Shown: in pieces, positions 28,747 to 37,850 of the stretch
Layout: each line of letters opens with the position of its first letter
How positions within the stretch are numbered: the first letter of the stretch is position 1
Assembly (NCBI GenBank): GCA_016223165.1
Contig: JACRPO010000009.1
Span: 992,001 to 1,056,000 of the forward strand
DNA length: 64,000 nt
Source: Burkholderiales bacterium
Lineage (GTDB): Bacteria > Pseudomonadota > Gammaproteobacteria > Burkholderiales > Burkholderiaceae_C
Direction: 5' to 3'
Translations under genes and position numbers: made by a program
The notes under the pieces: generated by a model
What the model was told of the DNA's origin: nothing
Seen by the model: only the letters and a program-made list of their open reading frames with translations
Databases searched by the model: none

Positions 28747-30639
28747 TCAGTCGCCGGCCTGCAGCGCCGGGCTGGCCCGCGGCGCCGCTGCCCCGCCCCC
28801 TGCTTCGTCGTCGGTCTCTTCGCCGAGGAAGCCGCCGCTCTGGTGCGCCCACAGCCGCGCGTAGATGCCGCCCTGCGCGAGCAGGCTCTTGTGGTCGCCG
28901 GTCTCGACGATGCGGCCGCGGTCCATCACCACGAGCCGGTCCATCGCGGCGATGGTGGACAGCCGGTGCGCGATCGCCACCACCGTCTTGCCTTCCATCA
29001 GCGCGTACAGGCTCGCCTGGATGGCGGCTTCGACCTCGCTGTCGAGCGCGCTGGTGGCCTCGTCGAGCAGCAGGATCGGCGCGTCCTTGAGCATGACGCG
29101 GGCGATGGCGATGCGCTGCCGCTGCCCGCCCGAGAGCTTGACGCCGCGCTCACCGACATGCGCGTCGTAGGCCTTGCGGCCCTTGGGGTCGGTGAGCCCG
29201 ACGACGAACTCGTGCGCCTCGGCGCGTTCCGCGGCACGCTGCATCTGCTCGTCGGTGGCGCCGGGGCGGCCGTAGACGATGTTGTCGCGCACCGAGCGGT
29301 GCAGGAGCGAGGTGTCCTGCGTCACCATGCCGATCTGCGCACGCAGGCTCTCCTGCGTCACGCCGGCGATGTCCTGGCCGTCGACGACGATGCGACCCTG
29401 GTCGACGTCATAGAGGCGCAGCATCAGGTTGACGATGGTGCTCTTGCCCGCGCCCGAGCGGCCGACGAGGCCGATCTTCTCGCCGGGACGGATGGTGAGG
29501 GAGAAGTCCTCGACGACGTTCTTGCTGCCGCCGTAGGCGAAGCTGACCCTCTCGAAGCGCACCTCGCCGCGGCTGACGGCCAGCGCACCGGCACCGGGCT
29601 GGTCGACCACGGCGCGGGCCTTCGACAGCGTGTTCATTCCGTCCTGCACGGTCCCGATGTGCTCGAACAGTGACGCCATCTCCCACATGATCCAGTGCGA
29701 GATGCCGTTGAGGCGGAAGGCCATCGCGCTCGCCGCGGCGACCGCGCCGACGGTGACGATGCCCTGCGTCCAGCCCCACAGGCAGGCGCCGGCGGTGGCC
29801 GCGACGAGCGCCACCGAGAGCGTCTGGATGCAGACTTCGAACGCGGTGACGAGGCGCATCTGGCTGTTCACCGTGGTCATGAACTCCTGCATCGCGCCGC
29901 GCGCGAAGGCGGCCTCTCGGTGCCCGTGCGAGAAGAGCTTGACGGTGGCGATGTTGGTGTAGGCGTCGGTGACGCGCCCGGTCATCAGCGAGCGCGCGTC
30001 GGCCTGCTCCTTGGCGACGCGGCCCAGGCGCGGCACGAAGACCCAGAGGATGCACACGTACAGCGCCAGCCAGCCGAGGAAGGGCAGCGTGAGCACGAGG
30101 TCGAACGCGCCGACGATGCCGACCATCGTGACGAAGTAGATGACCACGTAGACGAGGATGTCGGTGACGATGAGCCAGGTGTCGCGCACGGCGAGCGAGG
30201 TCTGCATCACCTTGGTGGCGATGCGGCCGGCGAACTCGTCCTGGTAGAAGGTCATGCTCTGCTCGAGCAGGAGGCGGTGGAAGTTCCAGCGCAGGCGCAT
30301 CGGGAAGTTGCCGTAGACGGCCTGGTACTTCAGCAGCGCCTGCATCGCCGCCAGGGCGATGGAGCCGACGAGCACGGCGGACAGCAGGGCGAGCGTGCGG
30401 CCCTCGCGTTGCCACAACTCGGCGGGCTTGACCTGCGCCAGCACGTCGACGACGTGCGCCATCATGCTGAACAGCAGCGCCTCGAAGGCGCCGATGCCGG
30501 CGGTCAAGACGGTCACCCAGAACAGGTAAGGCCGCACGCCCGCCGCGCAGGTCCACAGGAAAGCGAAGAAGGTCTTCGGCGGCGGCGGAGGCAGGGCATC
30601 CGGATACGGATGCACCATGCGTTCGAAACGCTGGAACAA
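28747..30639 (-). CDS. ABC-type exporter, fused permease and ATPase
   Basis: The protein has 630 residues. Six membrane helices fill the first ~330 residues (ABC exporter type I fold). The nucleotide-binding domain has Walker A GLVGRSGAGKST, signature LSGGQRQRIAIARV, Walker B ILLLDEATSALDSE and the H-loop VVAIAHRLST. It should work as a homodimer; multidrug or lipid export is the usual annotation, but the substrate cannot be told. The start is probably TTG at 30639, because AGGGAG (plus-strand 30648-30653) lies eight bases upstream, while the ATG at 30618 has no Shine-Dalgarno sequence. Confidence 0.9.
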   Translation of the reverse strand: MFQRFERMVHPYPDALPPPPPKTFFAFLWTCAAGVRPYLFWVTVLTAGIGAFEALLFSMMAHVVDVLAQVKPAELWQREGRTLALLSAVLVGSIALAAMQALLKYQAVYGNFPMRLRWNFHRLLLEQSMTFYQDEFAGRIATKVMQTSLAVRDTWLIVTDILVYVVIYFVTMVGIVGAFDLVLTLPFLGWLALYVCILWVFVPRLGRVAKEQADARSLMTGRVTDAYTNIATVKLFSHGHREAAFARGAMQEFMTTVNSQMRLVTAFEVCIQTLSVALVAATAGACLWGWTQGIVTVGAVAAASAMAFRLNGISHWIMWEMASLFEHIGTVQDGMNTLSKARAVVDQPGAGALAVSRGEVRFERVSFAYGGSKNVVEDFSLTIRPGEKIGLVGRSGAGKSTIVNLMLRLYDVDQGRIVVDGQDIAGVTQESLRAQIGMVTQDTSLLHRSVRDNIVYGRPGATDEQMQRAAERAEAHEFVVGLTDPKGRKAYDAHVGERGVKLSGGQRQRIAIARVMLKDAPILLLDEATSALDSEVEAAIQASLYALMEGKTVVAIAHRLSTIAAMDRLVVMDRGRIVETGDHKSLLAQGGIYARLWAHQSGGFLGEETDDEAGGGAAAPRASPALQAGD

Positions 30640-31024
30640 GGGTGTTCTCCCTGGCGCCGCCGGTGGGCGGCGCGAACTGCTGGTCCAACGCAGGCGATGG
30701 GCGCCGCGTGGCCGTTCTCGGCAGCGGCTGGCGCGACGCGGGTGGCGCGTCGCGTGCCGGCTGGAGGGTCGCGGATTATCGGTAAGTCTTCTTCACCACG
30801 AGAACACCTCGCCAAACAGCAACCCCTCCGCACCGTTGCCAGTGGGGAGGGGCGGGCGGCTTCCGCCGCCGGGTGGGGCTCCGGAGATAGGGGGTCCGGG
30901 GCCCCTGACGCGCTGGTATTGCGCCGTCGGGGTTGCCTTCGAGAAGGCGATTGAAGGATAGACCTGCGCGCTGCGCGGCGCAAGCACGCAACCGTAACGG
31001 CGGAGCGTTTCAGTTCGGTTCATT
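30640..31024. other. 385-bp gene-free interval with inverted repeats
   Basis: No frame here looks coding. The stretch is compositionally different from the genes around it, with runs such as CTTCTTCACC and ACGAGAACACC. It holds GC hairpins: GGCGGCTTCCGCC near 30855 and a palindromic AGGGGGTCCGGGGCCCCT near 30890. Lying upstream of the ABC gene and downstream of ubiD, it may hold the promoter of the former and the terminator of the latter. I recognise no element. Confidence 0.5.
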
Positions 31025-32581
31025 TCAACGCGGTGCCAGCAGTTGCTGCGCGAGCGCGGCCACGCGCGCCTCGACGGCGCGGTCCATCGCGATCGGCCGG
31101 CCCCACTCGCGCGCCGTCTCGCCGGGCCACTTGTTCGTCGCATCCAGGCCCATCTTGCCGCCCAGGCCGCTCACGGGAGAGGCGAAGTCGAGGTAGTCGA
31201 TCGGCGTGTGCTCGACCAGCGTCGTGTCGCGCACCGGGTCCATGCGCGTGGTGATGGCCCAGATCACTTCCTTCCAGTCGCGGATGTCGACATCGTCATC
31301 GGTGACGACGATGAACTTCGTGTACATGAACTGACGCAGGAAGCTCCACAGGCCGAACATCACCCGCTTGGCGTGTCCGGCGTAGGCCTTGCGGATGGAC
31401 ACCACGGCGAGGCGGTAGCTGCACCCCTCGGGCGGAAGGTAGAAGTCGGTGATCTCCGGAAACTGCCGGCGCAGGATGGGCACGAACACCTCGTTGAGCG
31501 CAACGCCGAGCACCGCCGGCTCGTCGGGCGGCTTGCCGGTGTAGGTGCTGTGGTAGATCGGGCTTGCACGGTGCGTGAGGCGCTCGACGCGGAAGACGGG
31601 GAACCAGTCTTGCTCGTTGTAGTAGCCGGTGTGGTCGCCGAACGGGCCTTCGAGCGCATGCAGGTAGCCGCCCCGTTCCTGCCATCGCACCCCGAACTCC
31701 GATTCGCCGGTGAAGCCCGTCGCAGCCGGCGGGACGTGGCCCTCGAGCACGATCTCGGCGCTGGCTGGCACCTGCAGCTTCAGCTCGCCTTCGCCGACGG
31801 AGCTGTCGGCCACCTCGCTGCGCCCGCCGCGCAGCAGGCCGGCGAACTGGTACTCGGAGAGGCTGTCGGGCACCGGCGTGACAGCGCCGAGCATCGTCGC
31901 AGGGTCGGCGCCCAGTGCCACGGCCAGAGGGAAAGGCTGCCCCGGGTTGGCAAGCGCAAACTCCCTGAAATCGAGTGCGCCGCCGCGGTGTGCCAGCCAA
32001 CGCATGATCAACTCCCGCCTCCCGATCAGCTGCTGGCGGTAGATGCCGAGGTTCTGCCGCGTACGCGGCTGTGCCACGGATTGCGGGCCGCGGGTGATGA
32101 CCAGTCCCCAGGTGATGAGCGGCCCGGCATCGCCCGGCCAGCAGGTCTGGATGGGCAGCCGGGCGAGGTCGATCTCGTCGGCCAGTTGCACGTGCTCCTG
32201 GCACGCCGGGCGCCGGATGCGCTCGGGCTTCATCGACCACAGCGCCCGGGCCAGTTCGAGCAGCCGCCCGGCGTCCTTCAGACCCTTCGGCGGCTCGGGT
32301 TCTTTCAGTGACGCGAGCAGCTCGCCGACGCCGCGCAGGTCCGCGACCGTTTCGGCACCCATGCCCAGCGCCACCCGTCGCGGCGTGCCGAACAGGTTGA
32401 TCAGGCAAGGGATGTCCGATCCCTTCGGCTTGCTCACCAGCACGGCCGGGCCTTCGGCGCGAAGCAAGCGATCACCTAGCGCCGTCAGCTCCAGCCGCGG
32501 CGCGAGCGGCTCGTCCGTGCGCCGAAGCTCACCGAGCCGTTCGAGTTGTTCGGCGAAGTCGCGCAGGTCCCGGTACTTCAT
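31025..32581 (-). CDS. ubiD: UbiD, 4-hydroxy-3-polyprenylbenzoate decarboxylase
   Basis: The protein has 518 residues, close to the ~500 of E. coli UbiD. Characteristic segments are MKYRDLRDFAEQLERLGEL, GIYRQQLIGRRELIMRWLAHRGG, EGPFGDHTGYYNEQDWFPVF and the C-terminal SGLGGKMGLDATNKWPGE. It is a prenylated-FMN-dependent decarboxylase of the ubiquinone pathway and needs the cofactor made by UbiX, which is not in the window. It is a single gene, divergent from the lytic transglycosylase gene across a 273-bp gap. Confidence 0.95.
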   Translation of the reverse strand: MKYRDLRDFAEQLERLGELRRTDEPLAPRLELTALGDRLLRAEGPAVLVSKPKGSDIPCLINLFGTPRRVALGMGAETVADLRGVGELLASLKEPEPPKGLKDAGRLLELARALWSMKPERIRRPACQEHVQLADEIDLARLPIQTCWPGDAGPLITWGLVITRGPQSVAQPRTRQNLGIYRQQLIGRRELIMRWLAHRGGALDFREFALANPGQPFPLAVALGADPATMLGAVTPVPDSLSEYQFAGLLRGGRSEVADSSVGEGELKLQVPASAEIVLEGHVPPAATGFTGESEFGVRWQERGGYLHALEGPFGDHTGYYNEQDWFPVFRVERLTHRASPIYHSTYTGKPPDEPAVLGVALNEVFVPILRRQFPEITDFYLPPEGCSYRLAVVSIRKAYAGHAKRVMFGLWSFLRQFMYTKFIVVTDDDVDIRDWKEVIWAITTRMDPVRDTTLVEHTPIDYLDFASPVSGLGGKMGLDATNKWPGETAREWGRPIAMDRAVEARVAALAQQLLAPR

Positions 32582-32674
32582 GGCCCAGTTCTCGATCTCG
32601 GGATTTGGGGCACCGGTCCTCGATCAGTGGGCTTCTAGAATCGCCCGACCGCTGAGAAGCTAGGGTTAACCCGA

Positions 32675-32680
32675 TACACT
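32675..32680 (+). promoter_or_regulatory. Possible -10 element before the lytic transglycosylase gene
   Basis: TACACT, preceded by GTTAACCCGA, lies 175 bp upstream of the lytic transglycosylase ATG. A second candidate, TAGAAT, lies at 32636-32641. No convincing -35 is visible for either, so the assignment is weak. The remainder of the 273-bp gap shows nothing else recognisable. Confidence 0.25.
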
Positions 32681-32854
32681 CCGGCCCGCCCCGAACCAGA
32701 TCCCTGCGCCCCCGTTCCCTTCGAGCGAGCGCGCCACGAATCCAGGGCCACGCCCACCGGGTCGCCGCACTCGCAGCAACCCGTCCGACGGACGATATAG
32801 CAAGGCACCCCCAGGCCGCCGCGGCCGCCGGGCGCCCGAAGGGAGAGAACAACG

Positions 32855-33697
32855 ATGCGAGCTATCGACCTGATGCGGCGAGCGCGGCGCGCCACCACCC
32901 GTTCGGTGAGCGTCTTCGCCGGCGATGTCGGCCACGGGCTGCTCGAAGTGAGCCACAACACGCTGGCCCTGGTGGGCCTGGCTGCCGTGGCCGTCGCCCT
33001 CTTCGGTGCCGGCCGGCCCGAGTTGCGCCAGCAGGTCGAGGCCGTGGCGCTGGAGTGGCTGCAGGACCGCCATGAGCAGCGCGAGATCGCCGCCGGCAAC
33101 GTGCTGGTCGGTATCAGCGAGCCCGATGCCGTGGCCCGTGCCACCGCCACCGACCCCGGCAGCCTCAGCAAGGAGCAGGCAGCGGTGGCGCAATGGCTGG
33201 CCCGCCGCTATCGAGTCGCCACCGAACCGGTGGCGGCGCTGGTGCACGAAGCCTGGACGATCGGCCGGCGGGCGAGCCTCGACCCGACGTTGATCCTCGC
33301 CGTCATCGCCATCGAGTCGAGCTTCAATCCGTTCGCGCAGAGCCCGGTCGGCGCGCAAGGCCTGATGCAGGTGATGACGCGCGTGCACGACGACAAGTAC
33401 GGGCCGTTCGGCGGCACGCACGCGGCGTTCGACCCGATCACCAACCTGCGCGTCGGCGTGCAAGTGCTGAAGGAGTGCATCGCGCGCGCCGGCAGCGTCG
33501 CCGAGGGCTTGCGGCACTACGTGGGTGCCGCGATGCAGGAGTCCGACGGCGGCTATGCCGGCCGCGTGCTCGTCGAGCAGGGCCACCTGCGCGCCGTGGC
33601 CGAAGGGCGGCGCGTGCCGGTGACGGTGCCCAACACGGGCAACCTCGCCGAGAAGGTGGCCGCCCTGCACTTGGGTGGCACAGCGCCCGGCCGCTGA
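32855..33697 (+). CDS. Lytic transglycosylase (SLT domain)
   Basis: The protein has 280 residues with a hydrophobic segment at about 36-52 that should anchor it in the inner membrane with the catalytic domain in the periplasm. The SLT family 1 motif is clear: AIESSFNPFAQSPVGAQGLM, with Glu154 as the catalytic acid. The enzyme cleaves peptidoglycan between MurNAc and GlcNAc. GGGAG lies about ten bases before the ATG. No secretion or flagellar genes surround it, so it is probably a general cell-wall enzyme. Confidence 0.88.
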   Translation: MRAIDLMRRARRATTRSVSVFAGDVGHGLLEVSHNTLALVGLAAVAVALFGAGRPELRQQVEAVALEWLQDRHEQREIAAGNVLVGISEPDAVARATATDPGSLSKEQAAVAQWLARRYRVATEPVAALVHEAWTIGRRASLDPTLILAVIAIESSFNPFAQSPVGAQGLMQVMTRVHDDKYGPFGGTHAAFDPITNLRVGVQVLKECIARAGSVAEGLRHYVGAAMQESDGGYAGRVLVEQGHLRAVAEGRRVPVTVPNTGNLAEKVAALHLGGTAPGR

Positions 33698-33727
33698 GGC
33701 CCGCGCGGCGCACGCCCATTGCGCCGC

Positions 33728-33733
33728 TAAACT
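33728..33733 (+). promoter_or_regulatory. Probable -10 element of the glyA transcript
   Basis: TAAACT lies about eight bases before the first conserved base of the ZTP riboswitch, so a transcript starting near 33740 would begin with the aptamer. The -35 region is not clear. Confidence 0.4.
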
Positions 33734-33737
33734 CCAG

Positions 33738-33893
33738 GGCATCGCGCGACTGGCGATAGGGCCGGAGCTCCCGAAGTTCGTTCGGGCACGGTCCGAGGTG
33801 GGTTACCACCGGGAAGCGCGAGCCTTCGGCAGCACGGGCCTTGAACGATGGCCGGTGCGGCGCCGGTGGCATCAGCCGTTCGCCTGGGCAGCC
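33738..33893 (+). promoter_or_regulatory. ZTP (pfl) riboswitch in the glyA leader
   Basis: The leader carries the conserved blocks of the pfl/ZTP class in order. GCGCGACTGGCG is at 33744-33755. A hairpin with GGTGGG and CCACCGGGA lies near 33799-33817. A variable linker follows, and CCGTTCGCCTGGGCA is at 33876-33890. ZTP riboswitches sense ZMP/ZTP, which accumulate when 10-formyl-tetrahydrofolate is short, and turn on one-carbon genes such as glyA. Downstream, CCCTCGAT (33892) can pair with ATCGAAGG (33947), enclosing a GC-rich arm before the ribosome site. The gating mode (translation or termination) is inference. Confidence 0.87.
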
Positions 33894-33985
33894 CTCGATT
33901 GCTCTTCCGCTGCGCGGCGCCGCCGGGTAGCGCCGGCTGCCCCGCGATCGAAGGCCCTCCCATTGCCAAGAGAGGACTGCCAGCC

Positions 33986-35236
33986 ATGTTCGACCGCACG
34001 CAATCGACGCTCGCCAGCGTCGACCCCGAAATCTTCGCCGCCATCCAGGCCGAGAACCGCCGCCAGGAAGAGCACATCGAGCTCATCGCGAGCGAGAACT
34101 ACACCTCGCCGGCCGTGATGGCCGCCCAGGGCTCGCAGCTGACGAACAAATATGCCGAGGGCTATCCCGGCAAGCGCTACTACGGCGGCTGCGAATACGT
34201 CGATGTCGTCGAGACTCTGGCCATCGAGCGCCTGAAGCAGCTCTTCGGTGCCGGCTTCGCCAACGTGCAGGCCAACTCCGGCTCGCAAGCCAACCAGTCC
34301 GTCTTCTTCGGCCTGCTCAACCCCGGCGACACGATCATGGGCATGAGCCTCGCCGAGGGCGGCCACCTCACGCACGGCATGGCGCTCAACATGAGCGGCA
34401 AGTGGTTCAAGGTGGTCAGCTACGGGCTCGACGCCCGCGAGGCCATCGACTATGAAGCGATGGAGCGCCTAGCGCACGAGCACAAGCCGCGCCTCATCAT
34501 CGCCGGCGCCAGCGCCTACAGCCTGCACATCGACTTCGAGCGCTTTGCGCGTGTCGCGAAGGCGATCGGCGCGATCTTCATGGTCGACATGGCGCACTAC
34601 GCCGGCCTCATCGCCGCCGGCGTCTACCCGAACCCGGTGCCGCACGCCGACGTGGTGACCAGCACCACGCACAAGAGCCTGCGCGGCCCGCGCGGCGGCA
34701 TCGTGCTGATGAACGACGAGGCCATCGCCAGGAAGATCAACAGCGCCATCTTCCCGGGCATCCAGGGCGGGCCGCTGATGCACGTCATCGCGGCCAAGGC
34801 GGTGGCCTTCAAGGAGGCGCTGGAGCCCGGCTTCAAGGCCTACCAGCAGCAGGTGGTGGCCAATGCGCACGTGCTCGCCGAGACGCTCATCGCGCGCGGG
34901 CTGCGCATCGTGAGCGGCGGCACGCAGAGCCACGTCATGCTCGTCGACCTGCGGCCCAAGGGACTCACGGGCAAGGAGGCGGAGGCGTTGCTCGGCGAGG
35001 CGCACATGACCTGCAACAAGAACGGCATCCCGAACGACCCGCAAAAGCCCATGGTGACGAGTGGCATCCGCCTCGGCACGCCGGCGATGACGACGCGCGG
35101 CTTCAAGGAGGAGCAGACGCGCCAGACGGCGCACCTGATCGCCGACGTGCTGGACCACCCGCGCGACGCCGCCCACATCGCCGCCGTGCGCGCCAAGGTG
35201 GCGGCGCTGACGCGCGACTTCCCGGTCTACCGCTAG
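33986..35236 (+). CDS. glyA: Serine hydroxymethyltransferase
   Basis: The protein has 416 residues, the usual bacterial length. Diagnostic segments are HIELIASENYTSPAVM, NKYAEGYPGKRYYGGCEYVD and VDMAHYAGL. The PLP-binding Lys230 is in TSTTHKSLRGPRGG. It converts serine and tetrahydrofolate to glycine and methylene-THF. AGAGGA lies about ten bases before the ATG at 33986. The ZTP riboswitch upstream fits control by the folate one-carbon state. nrdR follows after 40 bp. Confidence 0.98.
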   Translation: MFDRTQSTLASVDPEIFAAIQAENRRQEEHIELIASENYTSPAVMAAQGSQLTNKYAEGYPGKRYYGGCEYVDVVETLAIERLKQLFGAGFANVQANSGSQANQSVFFGLLNPGDTIMGMSLAEGGHLTHGMALNMSGKWFKVVSYGLDAREAIDYEAMERLAHEHKPRLIIAGASAYSLHIDFERFARVAKAIGAIFMVDMAHYAGLIAAGVYPNPVPHADVVTSTTHKSLRGPRGGIVLMNDEAIARKINSAIFPGIQGGPLMHVIAAKAVAFKEALEPGFKAYQQQVVANAHVLAETLIARGLRIVSGGTQSHVMLVDLRPKGLTGKEAEALLGEAHMTCNKNGIPNDPQKPMVTSGIRLGTPAMTTRGFKEEQTRQTAHLIADVLDHPRDAAHIAAVRAKVAALTRDFPVYR

Positions 35237-35276
35237 CCGGTACGGGCGGCGCAGCACCGGGCCGGAGACTCCCTCG

Positions 35277-35720
35277 ATGCGCTGCCCCTTCTGCAGCCAC
35301 GGCGAGACCCTCGTCGTCGAGACGCGCGAGTCCGACGAGGGCGACGTCGTCCGCCGCCGCCGCCGCTGCACGCACTGCGACAAGCGCTTCACCACCTACG
35401 AGCGCAGCGAGATCTCGCTGCCCGCGGTGGTGAAGAAGGACGGCTCGCGCGTCGAGTTCCAGGCCGCCAAGCTGCGCGCCTCGATGATGCTGGCGCTGCG
35501 CAAGCGCCCGGTGAGCACCGAGCAGGTCGACGCCGCGATCGACCGCATCCAGGACAAGCTGCTCGCCACCGGCGCGCGCGAGATCCCGAGCGCCCGCCTG
35601 GGCGAGCTCGTGATGCGCGAGCTCAAGCGCATCGACAAGGTCGCCTATGTGCGCTTCGCGTCGGTGTATCGCGAGTTCGAGGACGTCGACGCCTTCCGCC
35701 AGTTGATCCGCGAGATCTGA
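35277..35720 (+). CDS. nrdR: NrdR, ribonucleotide reductase repressor
   Basis: The protein has 147 residues. The N-terminal zinc ribbon is formed by CPFC (residues 3-6) and CTHC (about 31-34), and an ATP-cone domain follows (EISLPAVVKKDGSRVEF onwards). NrdR binds NrdR boxes in front of ribonucleotide reductase genes and represses them according to its ATP/dATP state. A GGAG nine bases before the ATG supports the start. glyA-nrdR order is common in betaproteobacteria. Confidence 0.97.
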   Translation: MRCPFCSHGETLVVETRESDEGDVVRRRRRCTHCDKRFTTYERSEISLPAVVKKDGSRVEFQAAKLRASMMLALRKRPVSTEQVDAAIDRIQDKLLATGAREIPSARLGELVMRELKRIDKVAYVRFASVYREFEDVDAFRQLIREI

Positions 35721-35925
35721 ACGCGCCACGGTGTGGCCGTGCCTGCCCTGACGCAGGCGCGCGCCGCATGTCCAGGCCCCGCCCACCCCCACGCGCACCC
35801 CCCGCCCGGGGGATCCCTCCAGGGGCCCCCGCGAGATGCGCGACCGGGCCCGCCCGCGGGGGGCGCGGCGCCGAATCGCGATTCCTACAGTGGCCGCCAT
35901 GCCAACCCAACGCATGGAGACGCGA

Positions 35926-36522
35926 ATGAACACCGGCCCGATGAACCGCACCGCCCCCGCCGCCCGCCGCCTCGGGGCCAGCATCAGCCGCATGACCCGC
36001 ATCACCCGCCGCCAGCGCGGCTTCACGATGATCGAGGGGCTCATCTGCGTCACCGTGCTGCTGCTCGCCGTCAGTGCCACCCTGCCCGGCTTCAGCACGG
36101 CCCGCGAACACCGCCGCGTGGAAGGCGCCGCTGCCCAGCTCGAGACCGACCTGCAGCTCGCGCGCAGCCTCGCCGTGGCGCAGAACCGTACCGTGCGCTT
36201 CGAGATCGGACGCGACGAACACGGCACCTGCTACGTCGTGCACAACGGCGCCGCGGGTGACTGCACCTGCTCAGCGCAGGGCGCGGTGTGCAAGCCGGGC
36301 CTGGAAGCGCATCGCAGCCAGCACTACGCCGCGGACACCGGCGTGACGCTCCAGGCCAACGTCGGCTCGATGGTGTTCGACCCGCTCAAGGGCACCGTCA
36401 CCCCCGCCGCGACGCTGCGGGTCGAGGGCGCGCGGACGTCGCTGCGGCAGATCATCAACATCATGGGCCGCATCCGCACGTGCTCGCCCGACGGCGCGAT
36501 GGCCGGCTACAAGACCTGCTGA
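35926..36522 (+). CDS. GspH/FimT-type prepilin (first of two)
   Basis: The protein has 198 residues from the ATG at 35926, which has GGAG six bases upstream; other in-frame ATGs lie at 35899, 35941 and 35992. A long basic leader ends at the prepilin peptidase site QRG|FTMIEGL with Glu5 present, followed by the hydrophobic N-terminal helix. The globular part has Cys-rich stretches (GDCTCSAQGAVC) typical of FimT/FimU minor pilins, and the tail has RTCSPDGAMAGYKTC. It should initiate or prime type IV pilus assembly. The preceding 205 bp contain GC palindromes but no gene. Confidence 0.85.
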   Translation: MNTGPMNRTAPAARRLGASISRMTRITRRQRGFTMIEGLICVTVLLLAVSATLPGFSTAREHRRVEGAAAQLETDLQLARSLAVAQNRTVRFEIGRDEHGTCYVVHNGAAGDCTCSAQGAVCKPGLEAHRSQHYAADTGVTLQANVGSMVFDPLKGTVTPAATLRVEGARTSLRQIINIMGRIRTCSPDGAMAGYKTC

Positions 36523-36625
36523 CGCCCGCCCACCCCTTATCCGTGGGTGGCCCGCGGATGGCCGGTCGACGGGCCCCGATGAGCGGTGTGGACCGGCCTG
36601 CACGCGCCGCGCAGAATCGCGGCCC

Positions 36626-37132
36626 ATGAAGCAAGTCACACCGATGGATTCCACGGCACGCGGCCGGCCATCCCGGGGCGCCCCCCGTGGTTTCACGGTC
36701 ATTGAAGTGCTCATCACGATGGTCGTCCTTGGTGTCTTGATGGCCGTAGCCTTTCCTTCCTTTCAGAGTTCCATCCGAAAGAGCCGGCGCTCCGAGGCCA
36801 TCACGGCGCTTACCAACATCCAGCAGGCGCAGGAACGGCATCGCAGCACGAACGCGAGCTTCATCGCCAACATCACCGCTGCTCCCCCGACGGGTCTCGG
36901 TCAGCCGGCGACACGCACATCGTCCGGCTACTACGACCTTTCCGTGAGCGGCAACACGGCCACCGCCTACGTTGCCACGGCGACCGCAGTGGCGGGGACT
37001 TCGCAGGCCAACGACGGCAACTGCGCGGTGCTTGCAGTGCAGATGAGTGGCGGGAACGTCAAGTACGGCGCCGGCGCCAGCATCGACTGGTCGGCAGCCA
37101 ACACCGACCCGAATCGCTGCTGGGCCCGATGA
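36626..37132 (+). CDS. pilE: PilE-like type IV pilin
   Basis: The protein has 168 residues with a leader ending RG|FTVIEVLITMVVLGVL, Glu5 included. A PilE-type domain follows (FPSFQSSIRKSRRSEAITAL, then QAQERHR) with two C-terminal Cys residues (NCAVL and NRCWAR) that can form the D-region disulfide. It groups with PilE-type minor pilins, not with the major PilA. Base composition is visibly less GC-rich than in the flanking housekeeping genes. Confidence 0.88.
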   Translation: MKQVTPMDSTARGRPSRGAPRGFTVIEVLITMVVLGVLMAVAFPSFQSSIRKSRRSEAITALTNIQQAQERHRSTNASFIANITAAPPTGLGQPATRTSSGYYDLSVSGNTATAYVATATAVAGTSQANDGNCAVLAVQMSGGNVKYGAGASIDWSAANTDPNRCWAR

Positions 37133-37160
37133 GCGGCTGCCTCCTGGAGTTCGCACACCC

Positions 37161-37850
37161 ATGAAGTTCCTTCGCAGGCGCTGGCTCCATCCGCTGCAGC
37201 GCGCCTTCACGCTCATCGAGATGATGGTCGTGATCGCGCTCGTCGGCATCATCCTCATGCTGGCGGCGCCGAGCTTCAACGAGATGATCGGCATGCAGCG
37301 CCTGCGCGCTATCAATGATCAGCTGGCCACCGACTTCCAGTTCATGCGGACGGAGGCCGTGTCTCGAAATCAGTTCATGGCCCTCCTGACCCGCAACCAG
37401 TCCGCGGAGTCGATGTCCTGCTACACGATTCTCTCCAGCACCGATCCGGCGTTCTTCAGCGGCGATCCGGTGGCTGCGGCGAACACCGTTCGGGCGCAGT
37501 GCAACTGCACGAACGCGGTCGGCGCTGCCTGCTCCGGATCGCTACGCGAATTGCGGACGGTGCAGATTCCGCGCAGCCTGTCGATCGAACTGAGGTTCCC
37601 GGCCGACCAGTCCGACCTCATCGTAGACAGCCCTGTGAACGGTGGCATGCGCATCATGCCTTCGACGACTTTGACTACGCAGGGCTACGAGTTCTGTGTC
37701 GAGGTGCGGCGCACACCCCGAGGGCGCCTGCGCACGGGCGTCGGGCTTAGCGGTCGTACTAGCGTCTGTTCTCCCGACGGCTCGGTTCCCGGCGTTCCAG
37801 TCTGTCCGGCCTATGACGCGACCGTCCGAAACTGCAAGGCGACCTCGTGA
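37161..37850 (+). CDS. GspH/FimT-type prepilin (second), Ala at -1
   Basis: The protein has 229 residues. The prepilin motif is QRA|FTLIEMMVVIALVG, so the residue before the cleavage site is Ala instead of the usual Gly; Glu5 is kept. The globular part contains SMSCYTILSS, CNCTNAVGAACSGS and a C-terminal SVCSPDGSVPG similar to the first FimT-like protein. It belongs to the minor-pilin initiation set. Its stop overlaps the start region of the pilW gene (GTGATG). Confidence 0.85.
   Translation: MKFLRRRWLHPLQRAFTLIEMMVVIALVGIILMLAAPSFNEMIGMQRLRAINDQLATDFQFMRTEAVSRNQFMALLTRNQSAESMSCYTILSSTDPAFFSGDPVAAANTVRAQCNCTNAVGAACSGSLRELRTVQIPRSLSIELRFPADQSDLIVDSPVNGGMRIMPSTTLTTQGYEFCVEVRRTPRGRLRTGVGLSGRTSVCSPDGSVPGVPVCPAYDATVRNCKATS

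Noticed and set aside
35776..35870. Intrinsic terminator after nrdR
   Set aside because: Several GC palindromes occur, but there is no clear stem followed by a T-run.
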